From contig CAJTXN010000029.1 of the NCBI GenBank assembly GCA_910583605.1, forward strand, positions 1 through 10,359: DNA of 10,359 nucleotides, read 5' to 3'. The translations under genes and the position numbers were made by a program. This DNA comes from an uncultured Lachnospiraceae bacterium. GTDB lineage: Bacteria > Bacillota > Clostridia > Lachnospirales > Lachnospiraceae. Within the stretch, counting starts at the first letter, position 1; every line of letters begins with the position of its first letter. Under the pieces are notes generated by a model. The model saw nothing but the letters and a program-made list of their open reading frames with translations. It searched no databases and was not told where the DNA came from. This document shows positions 5,603 through 10,359 of this stretch, in pieces.

Positions 5603-5622
5603 AATGTCATTTTATTGACATT
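5603..5622. promoter_or_regulatory. Palindrome AATGTCA-N6-TGACATT over the blaI -35
   Basis: Perfect 7-bp arms. The right arm contains most of the -35 hexamer TTGACA. A protein bound here would block RNA polymerase. It differs from the TACA/TGTA type dyads nearby, so it may serve BlaI or another regulator. Confidence 0.5.
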
Positions 5623-5643
5623 ACTTATCTAATATTTTATAAT
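5615..5643 (+). promoter_or_regulatory. Consensus promoter of blaI-blaR1
   Basis: TTGACA (5615-5620), a 17-nt spacer and TATAAT (5638-5643): a perfect sigma-A promoter with predicted start near 5650, 33 nt before the blaI GTG. Such a strong promoter needs the repression that the flanking dyads provide. Confidence 0.8.
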
Positions 5644-5648
5644 ATTTT

Positions 5649-5664
5649 TATTACAAACGTAGGA
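5649..5664. promoter_or_regulatory. BlaI-like operator at the transcription start
   Basis: TATTACA-AA-CGTAGGA has a perfect left arm and 12 of 14 arm positions of the bla/mec dyad; its core TACAAACGTA is one base off the related cop box KACANNTGTA. It covers the predicted start (about 5650) and precedes the blaI ribosome site, the usual place for autorepression. Confidence 0.5.
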
Positions 5665-5682
5665 CTTAAGGAGGAATCTACC

Positions 5683-6069
5683 GTGAAACCCCTGCCCCAA
5701 ATTTCAGAAGCAGAATTTGAAGTAATGAAAATCATATGGAAACATGCACCCATCAGCACAAATGAGATCACAGACCGTTTAGTAAAAACCACAACCTGGA
5801 GTCCGAAAACCATACAAACGCTTATCAAACGTTTAGTAACAAAAGGTGTTCTGACCTACGAAAAACAAAGCCGGGTATTTGTATATACGCCACTGGTGGG
5901 TGAAGATGAGTATATCGGCCAGGAAAGCAATTCTTTTCTGAACCGTTTTTATGGCGGCAATATTTCTGCCATGCTGTCCGCTTATATTGACCACGACAAA
6001 TTATCGGAAACCGAAATAAATACGCTTCGTTCGCTTCTTTCCAAAGATTCAGATAAAGGAGGCACCTGA
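5683..6069 (+). CDS. blaI: BlaI/MecI-family transcriptional repressor, 128 aa
   Basis: GTG at 5683 follows AAGGAGG with about 7 nt spacing; upstream in-frame sequence is AT-rich and non-coding in character. Residues about 5-75 form the winged helix (ISEAEFEVMKIIWKHAPIST, then NEITDRL and WSPKTIQTLIKRLVTKGVL), where W-S-x-x-T-[IV]-x-T-L-[IL]-x-R-L is the family's recognition helix. The C-terminal half (about 80-125) is the dimer domain that contains the proteolytic site in relatives. It represses beta-lactam response genes as a dimer and is inactivated when BlaR1 senses drug. It is the first gene of a two-gene operon, with 1 nt between its stop and the blaR1 start. Length is normal (family about 120-130). 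Confidence 0.95.
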   Translation: MKPLPQISEAEFEVMKIIWKHAPISTNEITDRLVKTTTWSPKTIQTLIKRLVTKGVLTYEKQSRVFVYTPLVGEDEYIGQESNSFLNRFYGGNISAMLSAYIDHDKLSETEINTLRSLLSKDSDKGGT

Positions 6070-6070
6070 C

Positions 6071-7873
6071 TTGGATGTTTTTATGGTTCAGTTTTTAATC
6101 TGTAATGTGTTTATCAGTATTATCATCGGAATACTTTTAGCTGCCAAACGCCTGCTCAAAAACAGTCTGACCAGCCGGTTACAGTATAATTTATGGTTCC
6201 TGCTGCTTGCATTGCTGGCCGTTCCATTTATACCTGCCCAGCCGATTCAATTTCTGCGGATTTTTTCCTGGTTTGGAAAATTTCAAAATGTATCTGTCTC
6301 CCATCCGGGAACCACTGCCGGAGAAACTTCCGCTTTTCATTCCCCCGGCTCCGAAAATTGGATGAATGACTTTAGTATGGCAATCAGCACGAAAGCCCCT
6401 TCCAAAATCGGAGTAATTTTGTTCATCCTATGGATTATCGGAATAATGGGAATGATTGCATTAGCCATAAAATCAATGCGTCGATTTAAAACTTTAAAAC
6501 AGTCTGCACTGCCTTTACAGAATCCTGCCATACGCAGACTATTCCGGGACTGCTTAAATGAAATGAATATAGCAAAAAACATTCCTGTCTACAGCACGGC
6601 ATTTTTAAAATCCCCGGTCATCGCCGGAATGTTTAAGCCCTGTATTTACCTGCCAATTCATCTGATTTCTGATTATAAAGTCAATGACATAAGATATATG
6701 CTGCTGCACGAACTTCAACACTACAAATACAAGGATGCTTTCGTCAATTATATAATGAACTGCGTCAGTATTTTATATTGGTTTAATCCGATTGTATGGT
6801 ATGCATTGAAAGAAATGCGGAATGACAGGGAAATCGCCTGTGACACTTCGGTTTTAAAAATGCTGAAAGAGGATTCCTATGAAGACTATGGCCACACTTT
6901 AATAAACTTTGCGGAAAAAGTGTCACTCACACCATTTCCTTTTGCCGCAGGCATAGGCGGAAGTGTGGTACAGATGAAAAAAAGAATTATAAATATTGCA
7001 AATTATCATCCGGTATCATTTCGTAAAAAAATATATAGTATTTTTTCATATATATTAGTTGCAGTTCTTTTATCGGGTTTTGTTCCGATTCTGTCTATAC
7101 AGGCAAAAGAAAATGACCGCTATTATTTTAATGAATCCGGCGAAGATATCACATATATTGACTTAAAGGCTTATTTCGGAGAAAATAGCGGCAGTTTTGT
7201 CCTGTATGATGACACAGAAAATAAATGGCAGATATATAATAAACAACAAGCCGTGACACGTATAACACCGGTTTCTACCTATAAAATATACAGTGCCCTG
7301 TTCGGACTTGAATCCGGAATCATTTCACCAAAACAGTCACTTATTTCCTGGAATGGACAGCGTTACATGTATGACCTGTGGAATACCGACCAGACATTAG
7401 AATCTGCCATGCAAAATTCCGTTACATGGTATTTTCAGGCGATAGACCAACAGGCGGATTTGCCTGCCATAAAAAAATTTATTCAAAAAATAGGCTATGG
7501 TAATCAAACCGTTAGCGAAGACATATCTTCCTATTGGATAGATTCTTCTTTAAAAATATCCCCGGTTGAACAGATTGAAATGCTAAAGAAATTTTATTAC
7601 AACCAATTTGATTTTTCACCTGAAAACATTTCTGCCGTAAAAGATTCAATTTTGCTTTACTCTACCAATCAGGGTACCGTCTACGGAAAAACAGGTACCG
7701 GTGAGATAAAGGGAAAAAATACATTGGGCTGGTTTATCGGATATATTGAAAAAGACGGGCATATCTATTTCTTTGCCACTAATATTCAAAACGAAGATCA
7801 TGCCATGGGCGCTGTTGCCGCAGAGCTTACTTTTTCCATTCTTTCCGAACTGGATATTTGGAATAACTACTAA
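6071..7873 (+). CDS. blaR1: BlaR1-type beta-lactam sensor/transducer, M56 peptidase, 600 aa
   Basis: The TTG start at 6071 lies 8 nt after AGGAGG; the next ATG (6083) is too far from it. Transmembrane segments lie at about 5-24, 38-56, 113-133 and 320-345. The cytosolic M56 zinc peptidase has H213-E-L-Q-H217 and downstream REIACD (E254). The C-terminal extracellular penicillin-binding domain (about 350-600) keeps all class-D-type motifs: S402-T-Y-K (acylated serine), S450-V-T, and K540-T-G-T followed by GWFIGYIE. Drug acylation of S402 signals through the membrane, activates the peptidase and lifts BlaI repression. Everything needed appears present, so the sensor should be functional. It is coupled to blaI and ends at a strong hairpin shared with the convergent beta-lactamase remnant. 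Confidence 0.95.
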   Translation: MDVFMVQFLICNVFISIIIGILLAAKRLLKNSLTSRLQYNLWFLLLALLAVPFIPAQPIQFLRIFSWFGKFQNVSVSHPGTTAGETSAFHSPGSENWMNDFSMAISTKAPSKIGVILFILWIIGIMGMIALAIKSMRRFKTLKQSALPLQNPAIRRLFRDCLNEMNIAKNIPVYSTAFLKSPVIAGMFKPCIYLPIHLISDYKVNDIRYMLLHELQHYKYKDAFVNYIMNCVSILYWFNPIVWYALKEMRNDREIACDTSVLKMLKEDSYEDYGHTLINFAEKVSLTPFPFAAGIGGSVVQMKKRIINIANYHPVSFRKKIYSIFSYILVAVLLSGFVPILSIQAKENDRYYFNESGEDITYIDLKAYFGENSGSFVLYDDTENKWQIYNKQQAVTRITPVSTYKIYSALFGLESGIISPKQSLISWNGQRYMYDLWNTDQTLESAMQNSVTWYFQAIDQQADLPAIKKFIQKIGYGNQTVSEDISSYWIDSSLKISPVEQIEMLKKFYYNQFDFSPENISAVKDSILLYSTNQGTVYGKTGTGEIKGKNTLGWFIGYIEKDGHIYFFATNIQNEDHAMGAVAAELTFSILSELDIWNNY

Positions 7874-7886
7874 AACAGGATACCGC

Positions 7887-7929
7887 AAAATAAACCATCC
7901 GGATATCAAAACACCGGATGGTTTATTTT
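7887..7929. terminator. Strong bidirectional terminator between blaR1 and the beta-lactamase remnant
   Basis: AAAATAAACCATCCGG (7887-7902) and CCGGATGGTTTATTTT (7914-7929) form a perfect 16-bp stem with an 11-nt loop. A/T tails on both sides let it work in both directions. Its right edge touches the stop codon of the beta-lactamase remnant (TAA at 7929-7931). Confidence 0.92.
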
Positions 7930-8356
7930 TAGTTTTTGAAATAATCCGATACAATCCGAATAGCAATTTCTTTAGCCACAGTGCTGGAAATCCTCTCATC
8001 ATCTGTTTTCCCAAGATATACGCAAAAGTAAACTCTTCCCTCCATATGCTCTGCAAATCCGGTAAACCATGCATCAATAATGCCATTGCTTCTGCCCATA
8101 CCGGTCTTTCCATATATGGAAATATCCGGGTAATTCTGTTCTGCTACAAACATAACCTGCCGTAATTCCTTTTGTGTCGCTTCAGAATATGCCGTGTCTG
8201 TTCCGAAAATACGTTCCATAACTTCGGTCTGTTCTTTCGGTGAAATTGCCAATGATGATTCTCTTCTGTGTTATGGTTGCCGGAACAGCCGGATAAAACA
8301 AATACACATATCACTGCACAGCACATCGCTTTTATAAAATTAAACTGTTTATTCAT
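7929..8356 (-). pseudogene. Class D beta-lactamase with catalytic core deleted
   Basis: ATG 8356 (AGGAGG 5 nt upstream) begins a lipoprotein signal, MNKQFNFIKAMCCAVICVF then VLSGC with lipobox cysteine C24, followed by SGNHNTEE. At about 8262 the homology jumps to a different frame: ESSLAISPKEQTEVMERIFG, and further on DISIYGKTGMG and AWFTGFAEHMEGRVYF. That is the C-terminal third of class D enzymes and of the BlaR1 sensor domain. The STYK serine/lysine and the SxV motif are gone; about 130-150 codons are missing compared with a normal enzyme of about 270 residues. The junction also shifts frame, so translation from 8356 gives a 70-residue product ending at 8144. It lies 9 nt after the PBP stop, with the ribosome site overlapping that stop, so the intact ancestor was coupled to the PBP. 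Confidence 0.88.
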
Positions 8357-8365
8357 TAATACCTC

Positions 8366-10359
8366 CTAATCTAATCCAAAATAATAATTTAAAATATTTT
8401 TTCCTATTGCAGTTACATTGGATGAACCGTATCCGTTTGCAATCCGGACTGCCAACGCTATTTCCGGCTGTTCGGCCGGTGCATACCCGACAAATAAAGC
8501 ATGATCCGGTCTGATTTCCGATTCCTGTGCCGTTCCCGTCTTTCCTGCTATATTGATTTTCATATTCTTTAAGATAGCATCATTTCGTGCAAACTGCTGC
8601 ATTCCGTAATGAACCGAATCCCATGTTGAACCCGGCAGTTCCACCCGGTCCTCCATCACGTTTATATTTTCCGTATATATTCCATTTGTATCGGTTATCC
8701 CTTTTATCAGGGAAAGGCGGAATATATTTCCTTTTGAAGCAATTATGCTCACATATCGTGCTAATTGTACGGTTGCATAGTTATGGGTACCCTGTCCGAT
8801 GGAAGAAGGAATTCCATAAGCATCCGTTATATGAGGTTCTGACTCTGTAATCTCAATTCCTGATTTTTTATCCAGATAAAATAGTTTTGAATACTCCTGC
8901 AGACAATTCAGTGCTTTTTTGTCCGTATATTCTATTCCATTTTTCAATCCGATCCGATATGCTATTTCACACATATAGTCATTGCATGAAAACTGTAATG
9001 CCGTCGATGCGTTTACCACATTTCCATGTCCGGAATGTTTCCAGCATTTCAAATTAGGAACCACCGCATCAAATACTCCGTCACAAAATATAGATGTATT
9101 TGCGGAAATTACCCCTTCCTGTATACCTGCAATAATCGTAACCGGCTTAAATGTAGAGCCCGGAGCGGTCAGCTGCTGGGTTGCCCTGTTATACAAAGGC
9201 AATGATCTATCCCTCAGCAGCCGGTTGTAATAGGCAGAATCCATTTGATTTGCCAGACGGTTGTTATCATACCCCGGATAGGACACAAGCGCCAATACTT
9301 TTCCGGTTTCCGGCTGCACAACTGCTGCCGAAGCTGAACAGGGATCCAATGCCAGTTGTGCAGGTGTAATTTTCAATTGTTCAATTTTCTTTTTTAAAAA
9401 TGAAAAAACGTCCATTTCACCCGATACCAGTTTTTCATAATCTTCGTCTGCATTTGCTAAAACCTCTTGGTCATACAAAAGTCTGCACAAATCTTTTCCC
9501 GAAATCTTCTCTTCAAGAATCAGCCGTTTAAATATTAATTTCTCAAATTCACTGTCATACGCTAATTTCCTCTTGATAGCCTCGATCAGCAAAGCATACA
9601 TTTCATCTGCCGTAAAGTATTTCTGTTCAGACTCAATAAATCCGGCGTTAATCCACCCGCATTCCACTGCATGAATTAAAAACTCTTTTCCGCTGATACC
9701 ATTCTTATTTATCCACTTCCTATATATATCATCCTCATTATCTATGACATCTCTATTTAAAATTCCGATTTCATCGATTGCATAAGATATATATTCCTGC
9801 ATTTCCTCAGATAAGTGTCCATACTCCGCCGTTCCCTCCGATAACTCTGTGATCAGTGCCAGAATTTCTTCTTTCTGTTTAATTTCCAATGTTGCAGCCA
9901 CATTTTTTTCAAGGTCCGTTGCTTCTGAACTCCATAAATTCTCCAGCCGGATAATATCATTATCAACCAAAGCCAGATAAACATCATAAATTGGGATACG
10001 GATATCGGTTGTGTCTGAGATATTTACTTTATCAAACTTTTTCGTATTAATTAAATTGTCTGCTATAATCCCTGCTTTTCCCACAACCGAATCAATCGTA
10101 TAGTTTCTGCCGGAACCGGAATACCGTTCCATATCCTCTGCAGAAATTTTCCCTGTATATCCGAGAATATGGGAAAAGGCTTCCCCTCCGGTATAAACCC
10201 GGTTCCAATCCTCTCCAACATCTATTCCTTTTAAAGAGTGACTATTCTCAAAAATATAGACCGCCGTTTCTTCCGATATATCCCTTGCCAGAATAATAGG
10301 CACCAGGGAATATCCTACAAGACCATAAGCAACGACAAGCGTTCTCTGAAAGCTGCTTT
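8366..10359 (-). CDS. Class B penicillin-binding protein (PBP2-type transpeptidase), N-terminus beyond the right edge
   Basis: The frame is open to the window end (..RTLVVAYGLVGYSLVPIILA), so the GTG at 10303 is internal rather than a start. Counting from there: PBP dimerisation region at 1-90 (RDISEETAVYIFE; HILGYTGKIS), an unusual helical acidic insert at about 105-315, then the transpeptidase domain at 320-645. The active-site motifs are S383-T-F-K (TAPGSTFKP), S439-C-N (FSCNDYM) and K588-T-G-T (IAGKTGTAQ). All three are present, so it should cross-link peptidoglycan on the outer face of the membrane. It is the upstream partner of a class D beta-lactamase remnant, and the pair converges on blaI-blaR1. 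An inducible, low-affinity PBP by analogy with mecA is inference; its promoter is outside the window. Confidence 0.92.
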   Translation of the reverse strand, partial: SSFQRTLVVAYGLVGYSLVPIILARDISEETAVYIFENSHSLKGIDVGEDWNRVYTGGEAFSHILGYTGKISAEDMERYSGSGRNYTIDSVVGKAGIIADNLINTKKFDKVNISDTTDIRIPIYDVYLALVDNDIIRLENLWSSEATDLEKNVAATLEIKQKEEILALITELSEGTAEYGHLSEEMQEYISYAIDEIGILNRDVIDNEDDIYRKWINKNGISGKEFLIHAVECGWINAGFIESEQKYFTADEMYALLIEAIKRKLAYDSEFEKLIFKRLILEEKISGKDLCRLLYDQEVLANADEDYEKLVSGEMDVFSFLKKKIEQLKITPAQLALDPCSASAAVVQPETGKVLALVSYPGYDNNRLANQMDSAYYNRLLRDRSLPLYNRATQQLTAPGSTFKPVTIIAGIQEGVISANTSIFCDGVFDAVVPNLKCWKHSGHGNVVNASTALQFSCNDYMCEIAYRIGLKNGIEYTDKKALNCLQEYSKLFYLDKKSGIEITESEPHITDAYGIPSSIGQGTHNYATVQLARYVSIIASKGNIFRLSLIKGITDTNGIYTENINVMEDRVELPGSTWDSVHYGMQQFARNDAILKNMKINIAGKTGTAQESEIRPDHALFVGYAPAEQPEIALAVRIANGYGSSNVTAIGKNILNYYFGLD

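Noticed and set aside
7646..8113. 155-codon minus-strand frame across the blaR1 end and the beta-lactamase remnant
   Set aside because: It crosses the strong bidirectional terminator and is antisense or out of frame to both recognised sequences.
1..10359. CRISPR array, tRNA or rRNA genes, phage structural genes
   Set aside because: No regularly spaced repeats, cloverleaf, rRNA-like conserved sequence or phage gene set was seen on either strand.

Overview
The window looks like a chromosomal accessory stretch from a low-GC anaerobic Firmicute, most likely a Lachnospiraceae-type Clostridium. The clues are AT-rich DNA, strong AGGAGG ribosome sites, TTG and GTG starts, a dicluster ferredoxin, a BlaI/BlaR1 pair, and a class B penicillin-binding protein (PBP) with a long helical insert. 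The taxonomic call is inference.

Positions 1-2600 (minus strand) are degraded accessory DNA. There is the 5' end of an IS3-family element at the left edge, then an intact unknown 129-residue membrane-anchored protein. Next comes the wreck of a secreted von Willebrand A (VWA) / calcium-repeat surface protein, now in three reading frames. Upstream of it are a well-started 28-codon peptide gene (weakly AgrD-like), short reading-frame remnants, and a 113-codon orphan fragment.

Positions 2700-4500 hold a redox module. An orphan minus-strand transcription unit of about 130 nt has its own promoter and terminator, so it is a candidate small RNA. Divergent from it is a plus-strand operon of a 2x[4Fe-4S] ferredoxin and a membrane iron-sulfur protein of the NapH type. 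Convergent to that operon is a Crp/Fnr regulator. A GTGA-N5-TCAC element lies about 41 bp upstream of the predicted ferredoxin transcription start, and the regulator carries a CRP-like R-E-x3-R recognition helix.

Positions 4504-5367 encode a GIY-YIG/DUF4357 protein on the minus strand, in line with the Crp/Fnr gene.

Positions 5368-10359 hold a beta-lactam response locus. blaI and blaR1 run on the plus strand from a consensus promoter with BlaI-operator-like dyads. They converge, across a 16-bp bidirectional terminator, on a minus-strand pair: a class B PBP (cut by the right edge) and a class D beta-lactamase. The beta-lactamase has lost its catalytic core but keeps its lipoprotein signal and KTG end. 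The sensor/repressor pair looks intact. The PBP keeps its three transpeptidase motifs, so the locus may now act through the PBP rather than through beta-lactam hydrolysis.
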